Positions 24,995 to 37,395 of a stretch of DNA of 64,000 nt are shown in pieces. The position numbers and the translations under genes were made by a program. Under the pieces are notes generated by a model. That model saw only the letters and a list, made by a program, of their open reading frames with translations. It was not told where the DNA came from and searched no databases. Source of the stretch: Amphiduros pacificus (lineage: Eukaryota; Annelida; Polychaeta; Phyllodocida; Hesionidae); the NCBI GenBank assembly GCA_949316495.1, contig OX439010.1, positions 4,717,001 through 4,781,000 of the forward strand. The letters run 5' to 3'. Within the stretch, counting starts at the first letter, position 1. Each line of letters starts with the position of its first letter.

Positions 24995-27900
24995 CTGCAA
25001 ATATATAATTACAATCTCATCAGCGTGTGATTAATAAGGAACAAATGTGAATGATTAATATAAAATATTAAAGTAGATCACTCTATAAAATGTGTTTATC
25101 GTCTGTGGCACGCTTGACAAGGAAAGCTGATGACAATGGGAAGTTCAGCTCCATTGACACCAGCAGGGAAGTCGACACGCTGCTCACTTGACTCAAGCAG
25201 ATCGGCTAATCACTAATTATAACCTATAGGCTGGTCCAGATACTTTAAAAGGGGGTGATATCGCAAACAAACATATCTTTAAAAAAGTAGCTCCATTAAA
25301 ATGTATAAAATCATGACATTTACTTTTTTCGGATTTTCCTCCTGTTTTTTATGATATATTGAAGACATATACGAGCTTTAATTACGACCCCCTCCCCCAC
25401 ACCCGACACCCGCCCCCTCCCCGATCGTCTGCTTTCACCCAGTGCCGGTGTTTGGTTCGATACACATGGGAGATGAGGAAATGATGTCACGCCCTATTCA
25501 ACCCGGAGTGGACAGTGGTCACGCGCCAAGCGTCTGGACGTACGGAGTGGAGGTAATTGACCTTTCCCCTGACAACGCCCCCTAGGTGACACAAAGGAAA
25601 GATGATAGCTAATAGAGGAAGGTTTCGCCACACCCCTACTTCACAATTGTAGGGCCAATTTTAAGAGAGGCATTGTCAACCTTATACCGCGTCGTCTGGC
25701 GTGTGCCATCTGATGTACAAATTAAATAACCGACGATTAAATGTCAGTGCAACACAAATGCCAGGAAAGTATAATATCCATTTTCTTGATAGCCATTCCC
25801 CCAACCATAGTCATCCCTTCTAACTTGTTTTGGCCTTTTAAAACCACTTTTAATGTTAGTGTCAATTGCATATCTTTTAGGATTAGGATTGAAGATAAAG
25901 ATTAAATCTTCAGCAATATTCAAAATCAATTACGTAGAAAGTAAAGGCTGAGATGGGTCGGCCAAAGTGGAGCGCGGCGTCGGTCTTCTTTTCAAATGTC
26001 GTCTGCTTATTGTCGATTGGCGGTAAAATTGGCCTATTGTTGCCTTCTCGCCACTCGTACTTTTCACAGTAAAGAGGCGCTGTTTAGAGCAAATTAAATG
26101 ATGAAGTGTTCTAATTTACCTGAATCAAAGCGAGTAGTTCCTTCAGAAGTTACAGTTAAGTGCTTTGTATTTTGTAATTTGTAATGATTTATACAGACCA
26201 CCTGTAGGTAAAGTACGTTTCACATATGTAAACCTTTATACGCAAAGTCATATTGACAAAGAAAGATTGCCATTTAAAATACTCCACATAAAAGGCTTAA
26301 AGTCCCTAAACATGAAATGAGATTTTACATTTTAAACATAGGACCGAAATTCTAACAGAGTCTATTCAAATTCGGAGAACATGATGAAAAGTGTATCATA
26401 AGGAACAATATGTCATGGCAATAATGTTTGGGATTAATTTCAATTAACAGAGAGAGTTTTATATCTGGCGGAGAAAAATATCCCAAACGTGACTTTTCTT
26501 GTTTGTCACACCATGGAAGAACAGAGAAACAAGAAAATTGCTTCATGCATGATGTAACCCTACCTAACGTGCGTGACTATTTCTTTTTTTTCTGGTGGCA
26601 AAAGAAATTATATCGGATTTCACGTTTTCCCACCCAAGTCTCGCGCGAGCGAGAGGCGCGGTATAACGCAGTAAATCGTCTGTGTGCGACCACAAAGCTA
26701 ATGCGCCACTTTTTGACCAGTTATTAATTGTGCAAAAATCTGAGCAAATTCGTCTGGTGATGTTGATCCCATAATTTTCGTTTTATAAACTTGAGTGGGT
26801 TTCAAAAGACAAATAAACCCAGCGTGAGCAATGTCTGGGGTAAAATAATATTTCTGTCTGGAGCTTTGAGGAGCATTAGCCGATTACTAAACACTCATTT
26901 TCCGCCATTACTTCGATCGCATGCCAGTCCCCACTGTATTGCCACTGAAACAGAAATAGAGTTTTGCACAGAATTTGACTTGTCTCATTTGTATTAATGC
27001 AAATAGCACCAGGGTGTGGCGGGGCGCCGTGGGTCAGGGAACCCCAAGGATGCATATGGATGGCGGGATTCAATGTCCCATCCCGGGAAGGTTGTCCGCG
27101 CTGCCTTCTCCCCACGCCGACAGACCATGGCAAATGCCTGGCATCTTCTGGGACCCACTAGCCGCCCATTATGCGCCCTCTGAGGATGCAGTCACAGCAT
27201 CAGACATGCATTTATATTAGAGATTTGTCCGGGCTCTCTGATCTGTGCAGTGTTGGCTAGGCTGGTACATTGCATACATTTCATACAAGTCTTATCAAAT
27301 CGCCTTATACTTTTACTCATTTCATACCATCTCAGCTATATACAGTTGAAATTGAAAAAAATATGTGTATACACTCTATGTGATTTGTAAAAACAGAAAA
27401 TAAGTTTCAGAAAAAAAATTAGCGTTAAAACAAATCCAAACGATAAAACATCAACTGAGGGCGAAAGAACGCATTTTACAGCTTTGAATCTCACAAAAAA
27501 CATTCCTGAGGGACAGACGTATTGCTGAAGACATCCAAGAAAAAACACAGAACTCTGGTAACAAAAGGGGAATACTTGAATTATGGAGGCGGCTTTACAT
27601 ATTGTTTATGGAGAAAAAATGTTCTGTCAATAAAGAAATGAAATAAAGACAATAGACACATCACAGCGGGAACTGAGAGGCAATCAAAGTAAAAGCTTTT
27701 GGTAGGGTTAGAATGAAATAAGACTTACTGATCCCGTGCTTATAATCACTTTAGAAAATACACAAGCCAGATGACTTAGTTGTGGTTGACAATAATGCAA
27801 TAACACAGAGATGGTACATTTCACGTGTGAGCTATCACATTCATCATCCCTGCTAACTGCCGTTACCGACTTGTCCGTTTCATTAAGGCCCCACAAACAT

Positions 27901-28550
27901 GATGTGAATTGCTTGTAATCAATTATCATTTGTGGAGGGTGGAAATCGACACGCAGGGCCAAGCGTGGCCATTGAAATTGATGCGGGGGATGATGGTTGC
28001 TGATGACACTCCCGGGTATGCCATCTTTCAGTGCCATCGATTTCTTGAGAGACCAAACCGATATTGCAACAAAACCCAGAGACTATAGAGACACATCTCC
28101 TAGTTGGCAAAATAGGACATCAGAAAGATTGCCCTCTCGGAAGATGGTGTTCTCTTAAAGTTGATTGAAAACTTTCCCTGGGATTTCAGGTGAATGTTTC
28201 TTCAACTTTATAGAAAGAGACTGATATCAACACCTATAAAATGATCTTATATTTATGGTTTATAATTTATAATTACTTAAAGGTGCAGATTATCTTTCTT
28301 ATGAATGTGTATAGGATGATAAAACCTCTCTCCACAGTAAAAGAAGACAGAAAAAACCCACAAAGTTTCTGTGTTTTGCACCTTACTGAAAGACATTGTG
28401 ATCTTAAAGATCTCTTTGAGGCGTTCCACGCCTATTTATTGAGCAAGGGATTTGTACATATTAACCACTCAGATGAGGTTACTATCACGATTGTGGGTTT
28501 CTCACCTCCTGTTTGTAAAAGCTATCTCACAGGGTTTCACACCTAAATGA
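24995..28550. other. Skor intron 1, 3' part: GC-richer islands, no gene
   Basis: No exon recognised. GC-richer, motif-dense islands stand out at 25385-25700 (CRE-like TGATGTCACG, TGACCTTT), 26630-26700 (CGCGCGAG cluster), 27000-27200 (octamer-like ATGCATAT) and 27720-28050 (CACGTG E-box, TAATCAATTA homeodomain-type site). They are candidate enhancers. The remaining sequence is AT-rich. Short open frames here show no family resemblance. Confidence 0.35.
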
Positions 28551-28930
28551 CAGGAAGTGGGCTGGCTCTGTTTAGAGACAGGAAGTGGGCTGGCTCTGTT
28601 TGGGGACAGGAAGTGGGCTGGCTCTGTTTGGGGACAGGAAGTGGACTGGCTCTGTTTGGAGACAGGAAGTGGGCTGGCTCTGTTTGGGGACAGGAAGTGG
28701 GCTGGCTCTGTTTGGGGACAGGAAGTGGGCTGGCTCTGTTTGGGGACAGGAAGTGGACTGGCTCTGTTTGGAGACAGGAAGTGGGCTGTCTCTGTTTGGG
28801 GACAGGAAGTGGGCTGGCTCTGTTTGGAGACAGGAAGTGGGCTGGCTCTGTTTGGAGACAGGAGGTGGGGTGGCTCTGTTTGGAGACAGGAAGTGGGCTG
28901 GCTCTGATTAGAGACAGGAAGTGGGCTGGC
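28551..28930. repeat. Minisatellite, 28-bp unit, about 13.5 copies (Skor intron 1)
   Basis: Core ACAGGAAGTGGGCTGGCTCT followed by GTTTGGGG, repeated with few changes, mostly A/G at one or two positions. All three plus-strand frames are open because the unit lacks stops. Those frames (MGWLCLETGSGLALF type) are artefacts. Read from the Skor strand it is C/A-rich. Confidence 0.95.
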
Positions 28931-30376
28931 TCATACCACTTGTCCTTTCAGGCCATGTGCTTCTCGTCCCGGGGTATTAAGCTGATGGAACTCACCATCT
29001 TCAATTTACAAGTGAGCAAGCAACAGATTCTACGCTGTCATCTCAGATACTGACATCTCCCAGTGAGATATTAGCGAAGATGTATGGAGTCAGCTAACAA
29101 TGTTATCCCCCAAAAGTTATCAACTGGATTCGCATAAGCTACCACAATGACATGAGTCATTTTCACATCGTTTTCCTTTCAGGCTAAATTTGGAAATTAA
29201 CTTCGGCATGTAATTCCTGTTTCTGAAGTACATTCTATATTTTCAATCCATTCTTTATATATTTTTACAGATAAAATGTATTGTAGGTAAACATGGATGG
29301 AGTTTAAACTTAAATTACTTTTGTACTTTTAAGCGAATATACACAGCGAGAAAACTTTTTGAGGATTAACAGAGAAAGAAAATATTTCAACATCTTTGAA
29401 AAACATGAACTGAAGATTTACAGAAAGAAAAAACCTATTGCAAGACAACGAATCAAACATATGCAAACAAACAAAATCAACAGCAAAAACATTGCACAAA
29501 TGTTTGAAAAATATATTTGGATTAGAACTATGAACAGAACATAATGAAATAGAGACAGCAAATTGCTGCCATAGAGACAACATATTGCTTGTTTCTAATC
29601 TGGTGTGGGATGGTGTTTTATTCAGTTGTCAGATGCTTGAGGCATTTGTAAAAGTCAGAAATTGCAGCTTGAATTAGCTCTAATTAATTACTAAGAAGAA
29701 ACATTTAAATCTTCTGGAGTCTGCAGATATTGTATACAAATTTAGGTTTTAATTTGATCAACTTTGTATTGATTCTCTGTAAAAATGTAGAATTCTATTT
29801 ATTCAAGTTAGCCAAGAGAGACCCACAGGGCGTTATTCTGAGTTAATTAATCATTTGTTTTTTCCTTCTGTCCTATCTTTTAATCCAAATGAAGCAATGT
29901 ATTTACCTCAGGTGATATTTTACTGAATTAAAAATTACCCTTTAATTGAATTTCGTGACAACTTAAGAAATATTCATCTACATGTGTAATCCCAAACGCA
30001 TGCGTAAAATTCATCATTATTTCAGACAGAATTTGATAAAATTGAAGCTCAGTTTTCTTCACAAGGTGCGTGTTAGATTGAATGAGTTTTGGCTTTGAGA
30101 AATCAAGCTTAAAAATCAGATGCAAAACCCAAATGTAATCAATTTCCTAATCTAAGTCAAATATATTTTTGCATGTAAAACCTGCAATGAAATTAAAATT
30201 TGAAACATGAACACAAATGATCAATAGGCGGTATGACTTCACCGTAGCTGAACACAAGGAAGGTGAACTTAATAAAAACTGACTTCAATCAAAACTCCGC
30301 ATCTCAGACAGGATCAAACGATATCAACAGAAGGCTCATGATTTCACAATAAAATTAAGTGTCAAACTATGCAAGC
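28931..30376. other. Skor intron 1, 5' part
   Basis: AT-rich intronic sequence between the 28-bp array and the proposed first exon. No repeat, exon or RNA gene recognised. Confidence 0.5.
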
Positions 30377-30382
30377 ACCCAC

Positions 30383-30820
30383 CTTTTTCCAATAAATAAT
30401 CTGAAGATGACTTAAAGGTCCATCGGTGGAAGTTGTTTCAGTTGTGACCAAATCTTCTTTGTGGAGTCGGAACTCCTTTAAACTGTGGAGAAGTTTTAGG
30501 CGTTCTCGGATATCCCAGACTTTGCTGACAGTCGAGTGAGTTGACGTATCGTGTATGGTGTCTTATATGATGGTATAAAGTGATCTGTGCAGAATGTCTG
30601 GATGTTCTGGATGTTCTGGATATGCTGGATGTGTTAATCCAAGTGGTACCCAGGATGTGATGGAGAAGCTGGTTGTTATCACTGGAGTGGGGAGGCTTCC
30701 ATTAATGCCGAGCCCACGTGTGTCAGTACTACTACTACTGGTGTAGTCAGCCTGGCTGCTGAGACAGGCGCTCTCCGGTCGCTAGCGTGAGTGTGATGCG
30801 ATGATGCTCGCTGCCTTAAT
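30383..30820 (-). other. Skor: Probable non-coding first exon (5' UTR) of Skor
   Basis: Lies between a TATA box (about 30850) and a good donor, AAAAAG|GTGGGT, with the exon end at 30383. Joined to exon 2 it places a TGA (30440-30438) in frame with the Skor ATG and no ATG between them, which fixes the start codon. It contains two short upstream open frames: ATG at 30702 (7 codons, to 30679) and ATG at 30423 (3 codons, to 30412). A small GGATGTTCT-type repeat lies at about 30598-30640. The 5' limit is inferred from the TATA position. Confidence 0.5.
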
Positions 30821-30844
30821 GACCACGATAGTTTGCCGTACTCG

Positions 30845-31001
30845 CCTCTTATATATAGACCGCACTCACTTAATTAGCAGTTAGCAGCGTTTTGTTCCTC
30901 GCCGCCATATGGTAGAGCCACTGCTTGTTGCTACCGCATTTGCCATTGTTATAGGACACTCTTTGCCTATCACTGCCTGCTTGTTATTAAAGAGGGCGGG
31001 G
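30845..31001 (-). promoter_or_regulatory. Probable Skor promoter with TATA box
   Basis: On the minus strand CTATATATAAG (about 30858-30848) is followed by the proposed first exon. A GC box (GGGCGGGG on the plus strand) lies at 30994-31001, with a CATATG E-box near 30907 and a TTAATTAG homeodomain-type site near 30870. Local GC content rises relative to the flanks. Transcription would start near 30820 if the usual 25-30 bp spacing holds. Confidence 0.5.
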
Positions 31002-31584
31002 ACCCATCAAATATTAAAGCGGAAAATTGGCCGAGGCGAGTTCTGATTGGCTGAAGGCATCTGTCACAATCTGCTGTACGTTTTAAAGCTGACGCGCTTT
31101 GTTTGCGATGTTATTCATTTTTATTACTTCAAACTTTTTTTTTGGCAAGCATTAAAATCAGATACACATATGTTAACCATATTCTATTGACCTCCCAACA
31201 TGTAATGTTTGATATCACCAAAATAAAAAGGATCTTTTCAAAGCTATTTGCTGTACATTTCTCACCATCAATATCCCTCATTGTGGTTTTCAGTGTATAC
31301 ACTAAGTTACATAGGTCTGTAACTCTTTTCCAATTAAACACAACAGTTTCGTGATATTTTTTTAGTATCAAATCAAGAAACATGTGGTCCCAATGCTAGT
31401 AATCTCCCTGTTTACTTTTTAAAACGTTTTCATTTTGTGCATTGTTCTTGTTTGATTAGTTCATGTTTAGCTTCCTTGGCATGACTTAGATTGAAATATA
31501 TATTTTAAACAACTTGAGTGATTTGTCTATTTCAGAACAACTATAGTGATTTGCCTTTTTTGTGGCAATAAAATAAATACAAAA

Positions 31585-31637
<53 letters not shown>

Positions 31638-34600
31638 GTATACATATTTTGTATTAATTTGAATATATACAATTACATATATATATATATATATATATTC
31701 ATTTAATCTTTTTACATATACTTTTAAATACAAAACTAGATAGATACATCCTATTTTCTAATTACAAGATGATGTAAAAAGATTTTAATCTGGAGATACA
31801 TGACAAATGGAAGTTATTCCTTAAAACACGAACAACATGTATTGAGTACTGAGATAGCGACCTTTCCCTGCGATTCCTGGCGTTTTTTAATTAGATAAAA
31901 TGGTATTTCATTCTTAATTAAGATGGCCATCACACACCTGTACCCCACAAATCTTAAAGATGGCTATGATTTTTAATCCGCAAATTCATGATAACGTTCC
32001 ACAACGATTGTTACAACTTAACTAATTTAAAATGATTTACTTCAATTACCATCCCTAGAAATAGCTTATTTATAACATTTTGTAATTAAATTGTAATATT
32101 TACCACATTGTAGCCACCACAAACAATGGATCTGCAACAATGACTAATTTCCCAGCGTAATAACTGTAGGTTACATCATACGATAGGGAGCTGCCTGGAA
32201 CCCTATGGTACAATTTAATCAACTCAAATCCAGGTTTATGATGTTATCAATTTTCTAAGGAATATTAACAAATTTGCATACTTTATCTCAATTTATGTTG
32301 ATAGTAGCTCAACATAATTGCAAATAATGTCAAATAATGCATGTAATGGACACTCAATAAAATTAATTTGATATTCAATATCTTTTAGAATCACTGGCGT
32401 GTATATTGCTGCCATGTCGTCATACCCCACACGCATATACGTACACAGGTATCGCGTTAATTAACCAGTCTCATTGCGCCCTCATCGAATATATATATAT
32501 ATATAACATCTCATGTGATATGTTTGTTTTAATCAATTTCTGCAGCACATATAATTGTGGGTTATTGCCACGCGAGGTGTTATCGGCGTTCAGGGTTTAG
32601 TTGAATTGGTGGCGGTTTGTGTGTCTCTTGTCGCAGTTGGTTTTTGGAGGTAACCTAATGAAACTAAATTAGAACTAGCGTACGGCACCCGGCCCGACCG
32701 CGGCTGCTCCCAGAATCAGCTGCCAAGACGCTTATTTCACTTTGTCCTGCGTGTAAGATTTGTTTTATTAATAAACGATAATTGATTTTGTTTGGTTACC
32801 AGTTCAATTAGAAGAGTCTAATATGATCAGCTGAGCCCCGCATCCTGTAATGAAATAGATGCCTTTATCTCCGGCCGCACTCAAGCTGCAACAGTTGCCC
32901 TAACCATCCCTCTCTCCACACCCTCGTCTTTATCATAAGCGGCCTCGCATCCTCATCTACACTACATACATCACTGACTCTGCTCAAAGGGCCGCTGTAT
33001 CTTACTGAGATCAATCATACAATTTGTTTTTATTTTGCTTTGGACACTGTCCTTTATCGATTCGTGTCTGGATGAGGGCAGCGCGCTGGTTAATTCCTGA
33101 AGCTGGATACAAATTAATAATCACATAACGCCAAATGGTCCCGTTTCCAATTACCGTTGAGCTTTGTATTATTTACCTTGATCTCGCTCAAGTCTCGGGA
33201 TCACGTGTACTCCGCCATTCTCCTTCTGTTTTCACACAACTCTCAAATTTTGCCGCAGAATTTGCCACATTTCTACTGGGAATTAAAGCGCGCGCAAACA
33301 AGATCACGATCTGGTATGAACTTGTGACTTTTTCCGTTTCTCGGTGCGATGACAATTTCTGAGTGCCATCCCCGGGATAATTAAATAGCGGAGAGAGCCA
33401 CGCAGTTGTGATATTGATACACATTGACTCGACTCGCTTATCTGCGTCGTGTCCGCGTTTGCGTCATGATTGTTCTAATGGACCTGACACCTGAGGCCGA
33501 AACAGTGAGAAGAGGGGAGATGAATATCAACAAAATGTCCTCAAAGTTGGCCAACTCTGAGGAGGATAGGGCCGTCGGGAGAGCCAACCCCTGCTTACCC
33601 CGAGACCCCCACCCACCGCGAAGACTCCCAGCTCCGCCGGCGCCGTAATGAGGTGAACATCACTGTAACAAATGTACAGGCATTTGGGTGCACTTATCGT
33701 TCTCAAATAATTCCGAACATTATCTGAGAAATATTCAAACCAATGTTATAAAAAATTCAGATGAGAATACAACAAGCCACGCCCTTTGTTGCTGCCATGC
33801 ATCGCTTCCATGACCTTAATCAGATGGCTGGTATACACCGTGCCTCAGCTATCGCATCGCGCGCCAATTACAGATAAAGAGAAAGTCACAATTTTCATTG
33901 TTGCCTTGGGTCTTTGACAATTTCGATGTGGCAGAATTGTGATTATAGAGTTGAGATAAAATAGATGATATTAGTCACAGATGTCAAGTACATAATGACC
34001 CTAGTGGTTTAAATGTTCTTCCCTTTCCCTCCCCTTTCCTTTCACACATATGACAAGTGTTTCCCATCTTTCTCTGCAGGGAATATGGTAATTGTCATAT
34101 AAAGGAGGCATAATCATAGCAATACAAATCTTTGTGACATCTTGTTTGTTGGCCAGGTGATATATACTTTATGGAAAATCAATTTACATTTCGCTATTGT
34201 CTCTGATGATGGGAATAAAATCGAACCGAAGACCTTCATTTGAGACATATGTGAAGTGGATAGAACATTAACACTTATCTAAAAAACAAAGAGAAACATC
34301 ATTGATTTAAAGTAAAAAAAAAAGGAATCCGTTATTTCTGTATATATCTAATATTTAGTCTTGATGGGAGAGCTGCCATAAAGCCCTAGTTGGTCAGTTG
34401 ACGCAGCCTACAGAGTCCTGAGACAATAGCCGGTGACTCCTAGTAATCCACGGAGCGGGACACGAGATCATCTCTCTTCTATCCATCATGATCCGCAGTA
34501 GCTTTATCCTCCTATCCGTGATCATGTGCTTGGCTTAAGACCACTTCTGTCCTCCCCTATTTTGTCACCAGCATCCCCATCTTTCTCCCCTTCGCTGACT

Positions 34601-36655
34601 ACACCGCATATTGTAACGTGGTGCCATGTATTTTCCACGCGAGTAAACCGCATAAAAACATGACAAGCAGCAATTGTAATTTATTTTCCCTCCAGTGCCC
34701 ACTCGACCCCCATAAAATTACTATGAATTCCGATTCCCCAGTTGTGTCGCGTTCAGCGTCAGATGCGCCGCTTGATAAGTAGCGAGGGAAGGGCGCAACT
34801 TGGCGATGAAGATGTAAGCGGTGATACGGGGGTATGGGCGATAACCCGGGTGGAATGAAAAATCTGCTACGGGGAAATGGGCTCATCTCGGCGGCACCGT
34901 CCCCCTCCGGCTGAGACGGACTCGCAATCGATCCCGTGCTCTTCTTGATTACATTTTGAAAATGAAATTATTAAGCACCAGTGAGCAAATGTGTGTAAAG
35001 TTAATCAAAAGTAATCAGGGATTCATCTCGCCGATTTCGGCTAGGTTAGGCTTCGCACTCGGGCCCATTTCACCCACTGATTTATCTGAAAATACACCAT
35101 ATATATGTATATTACACCGCCACTACACTCCATCATTGACAAAGTATTCCGCCGAGCTTAGAGGGTATTCAATTACGAAGATCTGAGACCGTGAGAAATC
35201 ATAAGATTGGATATGATAAAATAATACAAGGGGAGAAGGTTGCGCCCCCTGGGGGCAGCGCCGGAGAGAAGCCGAGCGGGAATTCATTGAATAGCTGGCG
35301 ACTCTTCCGTGAGTTCACCGTGTCTGTTCTCCCGGGCCTGACTGGGGTACTTATGTCATGTAGTTACAAGTTCCCGTGGACCTCTCCTTCAAAGCTTCCT
35401 GTAGGATCCTGGGACCTCTAAGCTGCAAGCATTGTATCGACGGCGTCTCCCGGAAGTGGCACAGCACAGCAAGATTGCAGTGCAGCATGGGATAGAGAAG
35501 GTCATCTAGCAATTTAGATGCATGACAAAGAATTGTTTAGGGATATTCTCACTTATCAATGCACCTCTGAGTCTCGCTATAACAGAGGCGAGGCACACTA
35601 CTCCAGGTCCTTTTTGCAGGCTGTCTCCGTTGCGTTCATCCGGGTCTCTAAATAGAGCCTCTTTCTGAATCGTAATTGTCTTGAGCCTTCAAAAGCAGGA
35701 CCTTTTGGTTGGCTTTGCACCAAGTGGGAGTTCCAAATTCAGGAACTGTGTAGTTAACAGGCAAAGAGATTCAAAGATTAGGGGTATGCCAATTTCAAGC
35801 AATCCTGAGCACCATGTTTACAGAGAAAGTGACACACTGTTCATCAGTGCCTTAATTTACACCCAAGATAACCCCATGAAAGCGCCACAAAGAAACAAGA
35901 ACACCACCTGAAAAGTAAAGATAGTTAAAGATGCTGTGTCCGTCTGAAGGGTTCAGAATAGGACATAAAGATATGCAAGGCACGGTGATTTAGATGCTAA
36001 TTTGCGGCGATAAAGGCTTTGAAAGCAGGAGGCGGTCTGGGCAGAGAGGCCGGGATGAGACCCTTCGAGTGGTGGTCCCATGTGCTGACGGTACCTCAGG
36101 AGCACGCCGCGGCTTTGTCTCAGGCAGATCATTTCAGACGGTGGCGCCCTCTCAAAGACCTCGGTTCTTATGACCACCTGCTGTGGACAGACATAAGAGG
36201 CCCTGATGGGAATAAAAACATTTCATTCTGAATTAAACTCCTTTATTAATTATCAAGAACAAACAGCGCCTTGACGATGATAGCAATAAGAATAGTTCAC
36301 TTATCATAAAACGCTGAATTTGGTACATGCAATATGAGACCCCATCTGACAAGGCTGTGTTAATATTTTGATTTGTAAACACCCATCAGTGACCCAGGAA
36401 TAATCCATTCATGCCTGGTCTGGAGAAGACCGTGCTATTTCATTTAGTGTCTACTTGATCATCATGTAATTACAATCTTATTGACATTTATGCATATTTT
36501 CCTGTATGCACTCAATCTGTGTGGTCCTCCAGCAAACGCGAGGAACCCAACTTTGTCACATGTCTTCCTCCGACGATCATCACTCCATTTCACATTGTAT
36601 TAATCAAATCCACTAAGCCAATCAAAAACAGTATTGTTAAAGAGGCATTTATAGT
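31002..36655. other. Upstream of Skor; no gene, several GC-richer islands
   Basis: AT repeats at 31594-31633 and 31676-31699. GC-richer islands at about 32640-32720, 33090-33660, 34380-34930, 35230-35480 and 36040-36200 break an otherwise AT-rich background. None resolves into exons. The context fits a regulatory region of a developmental gene, but this is inference. Confidence 0.4.
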
Positions 36656-36915
36656 TGGCTACTCTTATTGTGTGGCTTCCATGTTTCCTTATTGTGTGAC
36701 TTCCACGTCGCCCTTATTGTGTGTCGTTCATGTCGCCCTTATTGTGTGGTATCCATGTTGCCCTTATTGTCTGACTTCCATGTCGCCCTTATTGTGTGGC
36801 TTCCATGTTGCCCTTATTGTGTGTCGTTCATGTCGCCCTTATTGTGTGGTATCCATGTTGCCCTTATTGTCTGATTACCATGTCGCCCTTATTGTGTGGT
36901 ATCCATGTTACATTA
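36656..36915. repeat. Minisatellite, 25-bp unit, about 10 copies
   Basis: The core CCCTTATTGTGTGGTATCCA is followed by TGTTG. A two-type alternation of units (GTCGTTCA / GGTATCCA) suggests a longer higher-order unit. It directly adjoins the 37-bp array. Confidence 0.93.
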
Positions 36916-36917
36916 AT

Positions 36918-37395
36918 CGTGTGACATGGGGCATACTGATCTCAGCTAGTGTGAGTTAGGACATGGGACATACTGGTCTCAGCTAGTGTGAGTTAGGACA
37001 TGGGACATACTGGTCTCAGCTAGTGTGAGTTAGGACATGGGACATACTGGTCTCAGCTAGTGTAAGTTAGGACATGGAGCATACTGATCTCAGCTAGTGT
37101 GAGTTAGGACATGGGGCATACTGGTCTCAGCTAGTGTGAGTTAGGACATGGGACATACTGGTCTCAGCTAGTGTGAGTTAGGACATGGGGCATACTGGTC
37201 TCCGCTAGAGTGAGTTAGGACATGGGGCATACTGGTCTCAGCTAGTGTGAGTTAGGACATGGGGCATACTGGTCTCAGCTAGTGTGAGTTAGGACATGGG
37301 ACATACTGGTCTCAGCTAGTGTGAGTTAGGATATGGGGCATACTGGTCTCAGCTAGTGTGAGTTAGGACATGGGGCATACTGTTCTTAGCTTGGG
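36918..37395. repeat. Tandem repeat, 37-bp unit, about 13 copies
   Basis: The core ACATGGGGCATACTGGTCTC is followed by AGCTAGTGTGAGTTAGG. Copies are highly alike, with GGGCA/GGACA alternates. Confidence 0.95.

Noticed and set aside
28547-29053. 168-codon tryptophan/glycine-rich frame
   Set aside because: All three plus frames are open across the 28-bp array inside Skor intron 1.
36019-36231. 70-codon frame with protein-like composition (FEWWSHVLTVPQEHAAALSQ)
   Set aside because: Looks plausible locally but has no family match I know, no clear splice sites and sits in a GC-richer island where chance frames are longer.
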